Shown here in pieces: positions 32,801 to 45,000 of a DNA stretch of 64,000 bases. The stretch is from the NCBI GenBank assembly GCA_039566865.1, contig CM076948.1, forward strand, positions 27,155,001 through 27,219,000, written 5' to 3'. Within the stretch, counting starts at the first letter, position 1. Every line of letters starts with the position of its first letter. The DNA is from Aurelia coerulea (taxonomy: Eukaryota; Cnidaria; Scyphozoa; Semaeostomeae; Ulmaridae). The notes beneath the pieces are model-generated. The model saw only the letters and a program-made list of their open reading frames with translations, was not told the origin of the DNA and did not search any database. A program made the translations under genes and the position numbers.

Positions 32801-35800
32801 TGAGGCTAACACATTTCTGCAAATATATGGATCGTGGATCTGTACGAGGAACAAAGGAACGGAAATATTTCAACTCACCTCGCTAGGGAAAAAACATAAA
32901 CGGTTTGCTGAAATATCCAGAACTCGTAATTTAGTGCACTTTGAAAGACCCTGCAAGAGAACAAGGAAGGTAAAGTTGTGAGGTTGGGGGTTGTGACAGG
33001 TTGTGACAAGGAAGCTAAAGTTGTTAGGTTGTGGCAGGTAGGGAAAATTTTAGCAAGGGTGTCAAATCTTTGAGAGGTTTGTGTAAATAGCTGTTACATC
33101 CTTCTTGGAACTGAAAGGAACTTTCAGTCTTTTATTTTAGTTCTACTGTTGACATTTTTGTGTCTTCAGTTTCAGAATTACAACCTCTTTTATGTTGCAA
33201 CGAATTGTTTAGGTTGTGACATCATGAAATTGCTAAAGCATGACCCAGGAAAGCAAAAGATTTCTGCTCACTTCATGCCTTTGTGAATTTGGTTTTCTTG
33301 AAAGCTCCACCAGCTTTCTTTCATTTAATTTTGAGGGCATGATTTAATTTGTTTTCAGATTTTTTTGAATTCTCAGGAAACAGAAAAATACCGCAAAAAA
33401 ATATTCAATATGTAAAAGAGCACACATTACAATGGTAGTAACAAAGTTCCTTTCAAGTCGTGGAATCAAAAAAGATTTAACAGCTGGCAACAAAATTTTA
33501 AACCTTTTTTTAACTTGATGCCTATGCTCTTCTGATCATTTTCAGCAATTATGAATAGTCAAAGTCAATGGTTGTTTGTTATCGGTAGGGTAGGGGTCAT
33601 GCTTTCACCACACAATAGAACAGCATGCAGAAAGTTGATGTTTAGTTGAAAAAAATTGTATAAGAAAAGCAACATACCACTGGGACAATATCTATTTCAT
33701 TTTTCTGAAGATATAATTTTTGTAGGTCTCTTAGGAATGCAATTGCAGAAGGCAACCTTTGAAAAGTAAAAAATGAGATTTAGACTTCATCTCCATAAAA
33801 TATTTATGCAACATAGAGATTGTAATGAAATAAAACATTAGTTTGAGACAGCAAACAATTTTCTATGCAAATCAAATACTGGGGAATGAAAACATTTGTC
33901 AGAAATGGCAAATATTATGAGGCAACAGTACCATGCAGTCAAGATAGCAGATGTCAATATCATAAGACAACAGAAGTATTTGCAATTGTTCAGAAACTCC
34001 TTAGAATTCAACTTACCATTTTAGATGATTATTTGCAGCATGCAGCTCAACCAATCTTGAAAGATGGCAAATTTCCACAGGAAGCTCATTCAGTTCATTG
34101 TTGTCGATACTTAAGTACTCCAATGAGGATAATCTATCAAGGAAGAGAAAAATATGATACATAAGCTGTTGTTTATTCAAAATTAGCAGGGTGTTATACA
34201 GAGACTTTATCAATGACAACACTGCAATTAGTAGTCTGTATTAGCGTAATGATAGAATAATAATATTTGACAGAAGAAAACATCCTTGATGAAAAAATTG
34301 CAATAAAAGTCATATTCACAATCTACATATACATATACAGTACATGTGCATTACAGAACAGAACTTACACAAATGAACATGACAAGAGTGGTCAAGAATT
34401 CATAAGAATCCTTCGGAATTTACAAGAATGTTTCTCCTTCTGATAACAATTCTTGAGTGGTAAAGTCTTAAACAGGAATTCTAAGGAAATAAATGTTCTC
34501 CAGAATTCTTAAGACTTCTTAGACAGTAAACAGTGTTAATAAGTACAAGGCCTGTGCTACGACTATTGTGTCAGATTTTTGCATTACCTGTTTATCTCTC
34601 TTGGTAGTTCACTGATTTGGTTATTGTTCAAATTGAGAAGAGTTAAACTTGACAAACCAGCTACAACGAAAATAAACTGAATTATAGATTTTAAAACAGC
34701 AGAGTACCCTAACAAATTTTTATTATGGTGTACATTTGAAAGCTGAGGTTTGCAAGACTTGCTTGTTGATATAAAGTCAAAACTTCTTTCAGCAAATCAT
34801 GAAACTTTTTTGCTTATGAATAATTAACAGTACATATTTCAATTCAGATCTTTCACAAAACTTCAAGCTTAACGAAAGAAGGCCATGTGTGTCTATCTGT
34901 CCAATTGTTTTGATCATCAGTTGAGATCATCAACAATAAAATAGGCTAAATACAACCTGAAAGCAATATTAGATCATAAAATTTTGAAACTAATCTTACT
35001 CACAAAAGATGGTTGGTGTGATCTGCTTGATTTGATTGTTGAACAGATGCAATGTCTTCAATGAAACCAAGTATCCAATAACTGCTGGTATATCTTTTAT
35101 GTTATTGTTTCCAAGATGTAAGCTCTCAAGCTATAAAAGGAAAGAAAATTATTTTTCAGTTCATTCTAAATTGACCTTCAAATGTAGACATGTTACATAG
35201 AAACACCATTGTGAGCCGGATTGTAGAGCAGGGATCCAAATTTTTTAAATTTCTATTTGCACAGACTTAAATTGGTTCCAACGGAAAGACAAAAATAATT
35301 TGCATTCTCCTACTCAGGTTCTTGAATAGTTTTTTGATAAGAGTATATTTTTGATTGGACATTGGAGGTATTTGGTAGTTGTTTGTGAAAGTATTTCTTG
35401 TAACCTTTTGCTTCTAATTATGTGTTTTTGTCATATGGTTTTTCATTATGTGACAAAAAACACAGCAAATGTGTCTAAATTTATTGAATAGGAGAATATA
35501 AATATCATGTATCACCAATATTTTATCTTTATGTACAACAGGTGTGCAGCGTATGGCAATTGCACACTGGAGATTTTCAATAGGCTATTCAAAATAGACA
35601 ATAGAAAACAAAAGAAATTTCTCCTTGCACACCAGATATCTCGTCGAAAAGTATCATACTCTGCAGATTGGCTGTGCTGTGCAGGAGAAATTGTTCAGGG
35701 CTGTTATCATTGGCTATCTAGAGCTTTAAAGAGGCACTAACGCATACAAATCGACATCACCAAATGATTGTCCGAATCTATTCAGGTCGGTCCATGTGGA

Positions 35801-38137
35801 GGTTGTGCACTTTTCGTGTAAAAATTTCTGTGTCAAATGAGACGGGGGCAGAATATGGGGGTACGATATTGGTGACAACGATGGTGCGAGAAATGATGCC
35901 GACTCGATCATGACACCGTAACGAGATTGGCTCGTATATTCCGACGACAAAAACCGAAGGCCGACAATTTTCATTTATCAACAAACATGTCGCGGAGAGG
36001 AAGGTTTGGGATACCAGACAAGTTAACACCAGAAAAGGTTAGTGAATTCACTTTTGTCGCTCTAAATGTTGCTGTTTTACTCCTTCATTCAAATTTCTTT
36101 GTCATCTTTGTCTTGCCTGTGTATTTAGCGGCTGTTGGGATCGCGAATTCAATCCATCTTCATGCGGATGCATAAACAGGCGCCTTCTTTTAGGCCCTTC
36201 CTGTCTGCTACCTAAGTATCCTAAAGTTCAAGAAACATTTAAAATGTGTTAAAATGTATCATTTAATCCCGTATTCTCACTTTTGAATCCATAGGACCAG
36301 GATGAATACCCCCCAACGAAGGTTTTTAACGATTATTTGGAAGAAAAGAAAAGAAAGGCGCAAGACCAACCTTTTAGGTCAAACAATACTACCACGAGTA
36401 CACCAACAAAGACTCTCGACGGAATAAAACCATGGTCACCGTCAAAGTCCAATTTTAGAAGGAGCAGACGTAGCTTGAAAGGTAGTCTTGCTGAAGAAGC
36501 AGCTAAAGAAAGACATGGAAGTAAAAAAAGGAAGGCTTATCAGGAGAAAGAGGTACCAAAAATAAAAACAAAAAAGAAAGACCCACCTGCAAAGAAACCT
36601 GCAAAGAAACCTGCAAAGACTGGCACCAGAAAAAACCAAACAGCTGCAAAGGCCAGATTAGCAGAAGAACAACAATTAAACATTGAAAGGAAAAAGCTGG
36701 AAAGAGAAACAAATCTTCAGGTTCGATTCTACTCCTGAATATTACATGCTCAACACAAAATAGAATTCCTTTATCAAAATGAATAGTTTCTTAACTTAAT
36801 ATTTCCAGTACTGGCAGTTTCCTAATTTTTTGGCAATCTGAGTTTTCTTATGGGCAATTTTTTATAAAAAATATGTGTATATTGGGACATTTCTCAAACT
36901 TTGTTGCAATCTGCCTTTTAGAACCTTTTTTACTATCAATTTCTTAGAAGGGTCTGCAGATTGCTGCATGGCTTGAAAAACTTATTCATGCTACAAGTTG
37001 TACTCTTGCTTGTTATAACTCTATTGGTTCTCTTCATTTATAGATGAAGATCACTGAAATGACTGATAGTCAACGACAAGATTTGTTGATAAAGCTTGGG
37101 AAGAGATACCCTGTTTTGTTATTCAGTTTGCTTGAACAACCTGCAGGTGGAGGAGGACAAGGGTACCATCCACCTGCCAGCTCAAATACACCACAGTGGT
37201 GTATCTGCACAAGATGCAGGGAAATGCCTAAAGCCGAAGAAAGAAAGTGTTGCAGGCAGAGGCCGGAAGACTGCATCTCACAACAACCTGTAAGCTTGTA
37301 TGGTATTTTGAGGAGCAAAATACTTTTTAGGAGCCAGGGCGTTTCAATAAATGGGCTGTTTTGATCAACATGGGAAAGAGCTGGAGGATTCCTTTTTTTT
37401 CACTTACTGTATTTGAATTTGCTTTACTGAAACTGTGCCAACAAAAGTCAATCTAAAATTTTTTAATTCTTGAAAAGTATGTGAAATTTCACAATGAGAC
37501 ACAAGCCATGTAGAAATTGGACATATCTAAAGCAAAACATTTGGGTATCTCATTTTTTATGAGTACACTAATTTTTTGATGAGTAACCGCTTACAGTATA
37601 AGAAACGGTAGGCTCAATTTATCGAAAGTTAAGAAACAGCTATATAGGCAGTTCCCATTTTTTAGGCCGTATACAATGTATTATTGTATTGTGTTTCTCA
37701 TAAAATGAAAGCAAATAAAGGCTGAGCTATGCTATTTACACGCAGCAACTCTGCTGCAGAAATAGGAGGCCTAATTTTCGAAATTTACTGATTTTCATGT
37801 CATTGAATATTTTAAAGGAAAATATTCAGAGAATCTTGGTAATGAGATTGGCCTTTGTTATGTCTTTCTCATGTCTCATGAAATGAATAAATTAGGCATG
37901 CAAGACAAGACTCATTTGCTTCCCCAGTTTTTTAGGCCCAAAAACTTCTTATATACAAACCTGGCGCAAAACAACGAGTTCTCTGGGCAGATCTTGCAGC
38001 TTATTGCCTTTGAGTGTCAGTATTTGCAATGATGTGACTTTTCCAATCAGAGCAGGAAGGTTTTCAAGTCCCTTGTTGCTTAAATTTAAATTCTTTGCTT
38101 GTCCTTTTATGGCGCGCAACAACATTCGATCCGCCAT
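27421..38137 (-). CDS. LRRC69: Leucine-rich repeat containing protein 69 orthologue
   Basis: Ten exons on the minus strand join in phase with GT..AG borders: 38137-37961, 35130-35004, 34660-34588, 34133-34017, 33756-33678, 32950-32879, 31478-31377, 30223-30183, 29769-29631, 27549-27421. Together they give 351 aa, close to the mammalian protein (about 347). The start MADRMLLRAIKGQAKNLNLS corresponds to the LRRC69 N-terminus. Residues about 15-240 are seven or eight short LRRs with LxxLxLxxNxI/L and LPxEI consensus. The C-terminal module has ECVVCGEP, WLECVRFVDAKK and MICSYKCF, a CxxC plus C..C pattern that is probably zinc-binding and is shared with LRRC69. Molecular function is unknown in the family; a scaffold role is inference. 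Introns carry several MITEs, and intron 1 contains an antisense gene. Confidence 0.93.
28723..28906. mobile_element. AATAGACC-family MITE in LRRC69 intron 9
   Basis: The 184-bp copy has ends AATAGACCTTTTAGCTGTTC and GAATAGCTAAAAGGTCTATT. It lies between the last two LRRC69 exons. Confidence 0.85.
29330..29452. mobile_element. Hairpin with GCTCCTCCGCAA stem and CCGCCAT ends
   Basis: AACCGCCATTATTCTGCATC and the partial complement AAGATGGCGGTCAC bracket a strong inner stem TTCGCTCCTCCGCAA and TTGCGGAGGAGCGAA. It is a single copy, in LRRC69 intron 9. The terminal GCCAT motif resembles that of other hairpins here. Confidence 0.6.
29818..29868 (+). repeat. TCAA microsatellite
   Basis: About twelve TCAA units with two TCAG variants. 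Confidence 0.92.
30369..30963. mobile_element. CAGGGTGTTCC MITE, 595 bp, TA TSD, about 130-bp TIRs
   Basis: Termini CAGGGTGTTCCAAAAAAATT and complement are flanked by TA at 30367-30368 and 30964-30965. Inverted matching continues for about 130 bp on each side with few mismatches. It sits in LRRC69 intron 7 and has no transposase. Its first 8 bases match those of the 16586 family. Confidence 0.9.
31999..32181. mobile_element. AATAGACC-family MITE in LRRC69 intron 6
   Basis: The 183-bp copy has near-consensus ends and the CTGGATCGAACGATAT block. It lies 177 bp from another copy at 32359. Confidence 0.88.
32226..32618. mobile_element. CAGGGTGTCC MITE fragment split by a second MITE
   Basis: Starting with TACAGGGTGTCC it follows the 16586 element through the TGTGTGGCTGYTRCRGAGGAG block and GAGACCTTGTTTTAGCC. 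It is then interrupted by the AATAGACC element and continues after 32547 with GAGTGGTTGCTGATTTA, as in the uninterrupted copy. The far end is missing. Confidence 0.75.
32359..32547. mobile_element. AATAGACC-family MITE nested in a CAGGGTGTCC MITE
   Basis: This 189-bp consensus-like copy splits the older element listed at 32226. The host sequence on its two sides is contiguous in the 16586 copy. Confidence 0.85.
35987..37289 (+). CDS. Basic protein with P2X7-ballast-type Cys cluster, nested in LRRC69 intron 1
   Basis: Three exons, 35987-36037, 36295-36720 and 37044-37289, join in phase 0 (241 codons so far). The first starts MSRRGRFGIPDKLTPEK. Exon 2 is strongly basic and low-complexity: KKRKAQ, RRSRRSLKG, KKPAKKPAKKPAK, and a charged helix near its end. 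This looks nuclear or nucleic-acid binding. Exon 3 has LLIKLGKRYPVLLFSLLEQP, then a Gly/Pro stretch, then QWCICTRCREMPKAEERKCC. The CxCxxCxxMP...CC pattern is the start of the cytoplasmic ballast (zinc/nucleotide-binding) domain of P2X7, which is widespread in cnidarian proteins without the channel. The rest of that domain was not found. Either a further exon lies outside what I could recognise, or the frame simply reads on to a stop at 37364. The gene runs antisense to LRRC69. The donor after exon 2 (GTTCGA) is weak. Confidence 0.6.
36805..36883. mobile_element. End fragment of ACGTGTA / TTTCTTATA family
   Basis: CAGTACTGGCAGTTTCCTAA to TTATAAAAAATATGTGTA matches the right half of the element at 23923-24266. 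It lies in the second intron of the nested gene. Confidence 0.6.
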
Positions 38138-39006
38138 TACAAAATCCAGCAAAAGAGCAAGCCAGTCGGAATCGAGGCTGTATTGTGTAAACAACTGCCA
38201 TGGTAACCGGTGATTTGTGATTGATTGGCTGATTGGCCAGTTAGTTGATTGATCACAAATCACTCCCTTCCCAAAGCTTTTATTGAAACACTTTTTTCGA
38301 AATTTCGAGTCTGCAAATTCGAACATGCTTCCACATAGTTCCTGCATTACGTAATGCAAAATATCTTGGAAATAGGAAAAAGTAAAATCTTTGGAAGCTT
38401 GGACTACAATTTTTGGTGCGCATTTTCCATGAAAAAATAAAGAAAATAAATTTGATCTTCCTTGCTGTAAAGATGAAATAAATAGTGTCTATTTTAGGAA
38501 CCATGGAGAAAAGACGTGAAACTTCTGCGCAGTAACATTTCCAATCTTTCCAATTCATAATGTACTGTTGAAGGATGAATGTTCTAACTTTTTAGCAAAA
38601 AGTCTAAGATTTCACAGGATTGTAAGGCACACGAAAAGGACAGCCAGAGATACACTTGTATGAGGAAATTTAGGCGAAATATTGTACGTAATGATTGCGC
38701 AATAGTTGTTGGAAAAAACTGTTTTCTGATGCATTTTAGCATTTTAGTTCTCCTGGATTTAATCTTTTCGTGACAATTTTCTCTTGTCAAAATACCATTA
38801 GAAATTGTGAAGTCACTGGCCGCTTTTTAAAGAAGCAGATCTAAATTTATAAAGATTTTACAGAGAATTAAAAAGCTAAGCATTATACCAATTATCAAAT
38901 TATCGCAAACATATAAACTGATGATCTCAAAAATTTACAACTTTCTGGCTGCTTCATCAAACAACTTCTTCAAAATAAATTACCTCACAACTTTGATGAT
39001 AACATA
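38138..39006. other. Spacer between LRRC69 and PIGT
   Basis: It holds the LRRC69 5' region and the PIGT 3' untranslated region (both genes on the minus strand). Frames at 38280-38558 and 38584-38790 have no recognisable domain. An imperfect inverted repeat occurs around 38207-38260 (GTGATTTGTGATTGATTGG and TTGATTGATCACAAATCAC), close to the LRRC69 start. Confidence 0.5.
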
Positions 39007-42000
39007 TCAGCTAGTTTTTGATTTAAATAATTTCATAATAAATGCTTTCAATTTATCTTTTAATGACGTCTGATCTTTACTCCCAACAACGACAAAACTT
39101 CTTGTTGCTAAATTATACATAGAACCAAATCCAATAGCAAAAATTGTGCATGTTAAACAAATAACATTATATGGCATGCTAAAGTCTGGTGTTGGTAACA
39201 CAACTAAGTTCGATTCTGTGTGTATTCGAATAAATGATGGGCTTTGACCAATACAGCTCCTGAAAGATACCAAAATGGTCATAGAGAAGACGTAGAAATC
39301 AAGGGCAGTAGAATTCTCATATTTTACTTTTCTATATGTTTCAGTATTTTCTGGTAAATGATAGACACAGTTCTGGTAAATGGCTGCTACAGGGCTTTTA
39401 CGAATGATAAATTGAGCTCCAAAAATCTAAGAAAAATGTTGCCCAAACTGGGTCTGAAGAGATGTCCTATGATCCTGTAAACCTCGCAATAAAAATGAGG
39501 CTCTCTCACCAACCCAGACCTCGAATCAAACGGCTTTGGCGTTTGATGGGAAAGTATTCGTCATTCTTTCTGCTTGGCAGAATGAAAGAAGCAAGATGAA
39601 ATAAAGTTCTGTAACGAAATCTTGGAAATATAGTTGTGTCCCTTTGAGAGTTACAAACTGGAATGACGAAACACTAATTCAGAAAGATATGTTTACTACA
39701 GTAAAAACCCGCACATAAGAACCTTCATTTATTAAGAACCTACAGCCTGAAATCATATATTTTGTACCCAATGGATAAGAACTATTTCAGCCTGATATCA
39801 TAACTAGGTTCTTAATAAAGGGTTTCATTCATTCATTAGGAAATAAATGCAATCTGTTTGCCAATCAACCTCTTTCGTGAACTCCAAAACATTACTTGCA
39901 GAAGTGTGATAGGCAGGGCCTGCATGGGTAAACTCTGTAAGCTTGGGTTGAAATGGATAGGGTCAAGCGTGTAAGTAAGTTTGGCTAAGATTTAGATTCA
40001 CATATTTCCCTTTGTTAAGAACCTACACCTTGATAACTGGGTGTCCCTCATTGCATAAGAACCTAAACAGGCTGATTTCTAAATCTTAGGTTCTTATGTG
40101 CGGGTTTTTACTGTACATCAGATTGCACACAACATAACACGAAGTTCCGGATGTTAATGACGTCACTACATGTACTCACCCTGAAATTGTTGAACATCTT
40201 TCGCTAATTCCAGTCAAATTACTGGCATCTGGGAGAATGGCACTTATTACAGCTGACCTGAAATGGACAATGTTTATTTCAAATTCACCTTTGGGTAAAA
40301 AATTGCCAAATCGTCGATTAACTTTCATTTCATTTCATCTCATTTTATCAATATTCATACACGAAAAAAACCTTTCAGCGTATTTACAAATTATTTCAAA
40401 GAAAAAAAAAATTTTAAGAAAAATTTGTAAATAATGATGTCGCAGATAATATCTGGGGGGAAGCTACTTTCACTAGAGGATCTCATTCTCCTTCGCCGAG
40501 GTTATATTACAGGGAGCAACGGATGTAGGATCTTATTACTCCCAAGAAAAATAGCACTAGAAGATAAATAAGATATTTGCGAGCTTAAGCAATGTCTCTT
40601 TGGCATGATCAGCAAGAATTTGACAACAAAATAGAGCTCATTGTCATATAAATGTGTTTCAATTTTGTCCTAGAAAATAAACATATCTCATGACAAAATT
40701 TGATGAAAAAGATCAAACTAAATCAGATAATTACAGTAAATCCCCGCATATAAGAACCTGAAAAAATAAGAACCTACAAGCTGTTTTTCCTAACTTATGC
40801 ACCTTGTAATTAAGAACCTATTTCAGTTTGATGAAAAATATGTTCTTATAGCAGGGGTAGCAAAGTTGATTTTGGATTGTCATTGTTCAGTTCATTTTTG
40901 TCCCAGTAGGCTTTTAATGTTTGAATCTCCTCTCCTGCTGTTTGAAAGCTCAGCATTGGTTATTAGGTATATTATAACCTTGCAAAAACAAATAATAGGG
41001 CTGAAAATCATTGACAAAGGTTCTAAAATGGCCTTCGCAAGGTACTCTTCAAATAAGAACCATTATACCTTGAAATTTGGCTTTGTACCTTTAAAATAAG
41101 AACCTATTTCAGCCTAGCTCTCAAAAAAGTAGGTTCTTATATGCGGAGATTTACTGTATACATATATTGTTAAATACTGAAATGATATTTGAAAACTTAC
41201 CCAATATAGAAACCATGATGTGAGTCTGGTGGATGTTCTGTCCATTTCAAAAATGCTCTACTGAACAAATACTTGAGTTTTAAAGTTGATTTTGGAGGTA
41301 TCGAAAGAACCATTTCAATCATGGTGGGTCTAACTCTGTCTTTGGCTGGTGTGAACTTCAATTGATCTGCAAAGGATACAATATCTTGAAGGTTGAGAAA
41401 AAAACGTGGTGAAATAACCTGATAGGAATTTCATTCGAGGCCAAGAGTCTTTACATTCTAGGGTTAGGCAGAGAATTCATAGCCGAGGGTCTAAGAAGAC
41501 GTCATGTCTCCCCAACCAGGTTCTCAAAAGTGCCCTTGATAGGGTCTTTACAAGCTAAACTTCCAAAAACCAAGACTCTCTCTAACAAATGCGAGCAAAG
41601 AGCAGCAGATACAAAGCTATTTTCAACAGGTTTAAATTCCGCGGAAATAGCCAGTGTACGCGGATTTGTCATACTATAAATGATTCTGGAGATATAGCTG
41701 GGTTCTGAGCAACAAGTCTTAGATATGTTTAGCCTATACACAAGAAAGACAACTGAAGGCTTTAGAAATTCCATGACATTGCTTACTAAATTCTTCTACC
41801 GCCTCTTGAACGGCAAAGTAGCCCTATCCTGGGTAACAGAACACTATATTCAGTGACAAAGCGTTTCAAAGTGCCTTAAGCTCTAAAGATGTAACGCGTC
41901 TCCTGGAAGCAGCGTCCCCGCACACAAGGACCGTTTACAATGGCCTCTTACTGAGAAACGTTTTTTCGTCAGGAACAACACAATTCCAATTATAACCAAG

Positions 42001-45000
42001 AAATGTAGATTGTTGCACTTATCAAAGTTATCATCACTATTTGGTTTTCTCATAAACAATCGCTCCTGCCACAAGAAATTAGATTAATCGAAAGTACGCC
42101 ACTGAACCTTCACTATCTTTCATAAAAACACTGGTGGTCAAAACTTTGTTTAACTATCATTTTGAACTATCGGTAAATTATGTACAGTAAATGATTGCTA
42201 TCTTACAGTCCCGTCTCAAGAATTTCTAGTCAGACCAAAGGCAACTGCAAGGCAACTGCAAGGCAACTGCAAGGCAACTGCAAGGCAACTGCAAGGCAAC
42301 TGCAAGGCAACTGCAAGGCAACTGCAAGGCAACTGCAAGGCAACTGCAAGGCAACTGCAAGGCAACTGCAAGGCAACAAATTTATGACAGCAGATCAAAA
42401 CCAATTCAAAAGAATTGTTAATCATCTTGAAATCGTTTGATTCTTTGATAAAACCCCAGTCGAACTGTAGTTCTGTGGATTGTGTGAACAATAATCGTAC
42501 AGTTCTGAGATCTCTTTAGAAATACGAAACGGAAATCAGGAAAAAAACTTGATTGACTTTTCTAATCAAACAACAAGGCGACACTTCCCTACCTGGCTTC
42601 ACAAATTCACCATCATTGTCAACTTTCAGGGAGTGTAAGTAGACTGGAATGTACCAAGGTATTACATCAAAATAAATCACTTTGATATTCTTCGTCGCAT
42701 GCTCATTTGAAATGATTGACACGATTCCTCCTTTTTCTTCACCATGCCCTAAAAAATATCAACACAATTGATATTCCAGCAAATAGAAGGAGGTAGAATT
42801 TTTCGCTTGAACAGATGATTACACTAAAGGTGGTGGCAAGGAACTTCTTACCAAGATGCACTGCATCCTTTAATTGAATTTCTATGGAATCGTTGATTCG
42901 TAACTGTAGTGCAATGCATCTTGGTAAAAAGTTCCTCGCCACCATCTTTAACGCTATCGCCTACAGCGAATCGTACAATGTACCTGAACAAATTCCTCTT
43001 ATTTTCAATTTCAAAGGCAAAGTCACACTCTGATGAGAACGTGTGCACAGAAGGTCTCAGTGTGCCATAAATCTGTCTGTTTTCTTGCGTTCGCTTCCAT
43101 CATAGTATACAATTTTTAACAGCCAAGTTTAGTATCAAGTTTGAATGGTAATATACATTTGCAGTTTACTGCCGCAGAAATGTCGTCTTATAGGCAGACA
43201 GCATATATAGGGCCTAGCAGATTGATTAAAGTTTTCGTCTACGTTGGATTTGTGATAGAAGTCTTCACACCCCTTCACACAATCGGAACAAGTATTGCAA
43301 AACTGGCAAATTTGCCAAACTATACCGGGTGACCCAGAAAAAAGTGACCCAACGCAATCTGTTACAGAAAATTAAGTAAGTGGCCGATTGAAATATTTCG
43401 AACGTTGTTGTGTTGCTAAAAGACTAGCCTATGCTATAAGTATTTTTCGCAATTTTTTTCGGCACGGTAAACTTCCAAAATTAAGAATTTCGAGGAAAAG
43501 TGCATGCCTGAAATTCTCAAAAAGTCGTCAAAAACAGGGGATTGATTTACAGCCATTCAGATCTTCAAAACGACGAGGAGCGTGTTTCGTTTCAACCTGG
43601 GAATAGGCAACCCAGTCGGAAGTCTTCAGAGCAAGTTTATAGTCCTTAGGTACTTAAAGATATTCTCAGGCAAAATGAAACACGCTCCTCGTTGTTTTGA
43701 AGACCTGAAATGGCTTCAAATCGATCCCCTGTTTTTGACGACTTTTTGAGGATTTCAAGCCTGCCCTTTTCCTCTAAATCCTTAATTTGGGAACTTTTCC
43801 GTGCCCAAAAAAATTGCAAAAAATACTCATAATGTAGGCTAGTCTTTTAGCGACAGAACAACGCTTGAAATATTTCAATCGGCCACTTACTTTTTTTTCT
43901 ATAACAGATTGCGTTGGGTCACTTTTTTCTGGGTCACCCGGTACATTTCTTAAAAATAAAACGCGGTGATTAATGTTCCAAATTAGCAGCCCAGAGTTCT
44001 CTTTATGAAAGTAACAAGAAAGAGTTATGATATTTCATACTCTTGTACCCCTGCAAATGTAATGCATTTTAGCCTGATTCACAGCTACTCAAAACTATAA
44101 ATTTACTATTCTCAGTTAGTTTACCTGTTGTATAACGATGAGCATGAAGTGTTGGTGGGAGTATCATGCCTGAAAGAAAGATGATCAAAAATATGAAATC
44201 ATTATCATAAAATAAAAACGAATTGTTCGATAGCTTTCAAGAAAAGAAAATAATATCTATTTATAAAGCATAACTTTTACCTGGTGCACTCAAATTGTGA
44301 AACCTTGCACGTAAGTCCAAATCTTGCTTGAAGTCTATGAAGGAATGACCATTAGGAGTTATTCTTGGTTGAAGAAAGTGAGATTGCTTGCCTCGACAAC
44401 AATACAAATATCTCACCGTCGGATAAGAAAATGGTCGAAGTTCTGACAAATAAGATAATCAAATCCATGTACGCTATCATTCAGAATCTTGGATTGTTAG
44501 GAGTACATGGCTGCTAATTGTACCGCAAAGTTCGATTTTATTGTATCATAAATTGTATGATAAATGAAATGAATATTACCATTGGCGTTTATAAGCAGGT
44601 AACTGTTTCTAATGAATAAAATTTTCTAATATACTTGAATACGATTGTAACAACAATCCTTGCTTGATAAATGCTGCAAGCCAAGAACAGTTAGAAACCA
44701 GCAAAACCTCATTACTGTAAAATGAGCTGATGCAAAAACTTAAAGGCATCGAGTCATGTTAAATGCCCGTGTTTTCAGCTCAATGTAAAAAATTTTCAAT
44801 GACAGAAAAAGCAAATAGCTGGGATGGTCTCTGATTTAATTTGGTAGAAAACAAATCTAAATGATAGCTAATTAAACACATCAATCACTTACCAAATTTT
44901 TTGAGATCGTAGACTGCATATTTAAATTTGGTGTCATCTACAACTTTCTCTTCAAACTGTGAAGGTGTAGGATCCAATTCTAGCCTGTAATCGTCCTGTT

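Noticed and set aside
35507..35740. 77-codon plus-strand frame before the nested gene
   Set aside because: No domain, and no phase-compatible join to the first exon of the nested gene.
42237..42376. Possible CRISPR-like array
   Set aside because: Units are 11 bp with no spacers; this is a minisatellite in a eukaryotic intron.
42195..42491. Open frames on both strands with a repeated [12 protein letters not shown] peptide
   Set aside because: They are products of an 11-bp minisatellite whose unit lacks stops.
42984..43066. Candidate extra PIGT exon ([17 protein letters not shown])
   Set aside because: No acceptor of the right phase, and exon 9 joins exon 10 directly with good homology.
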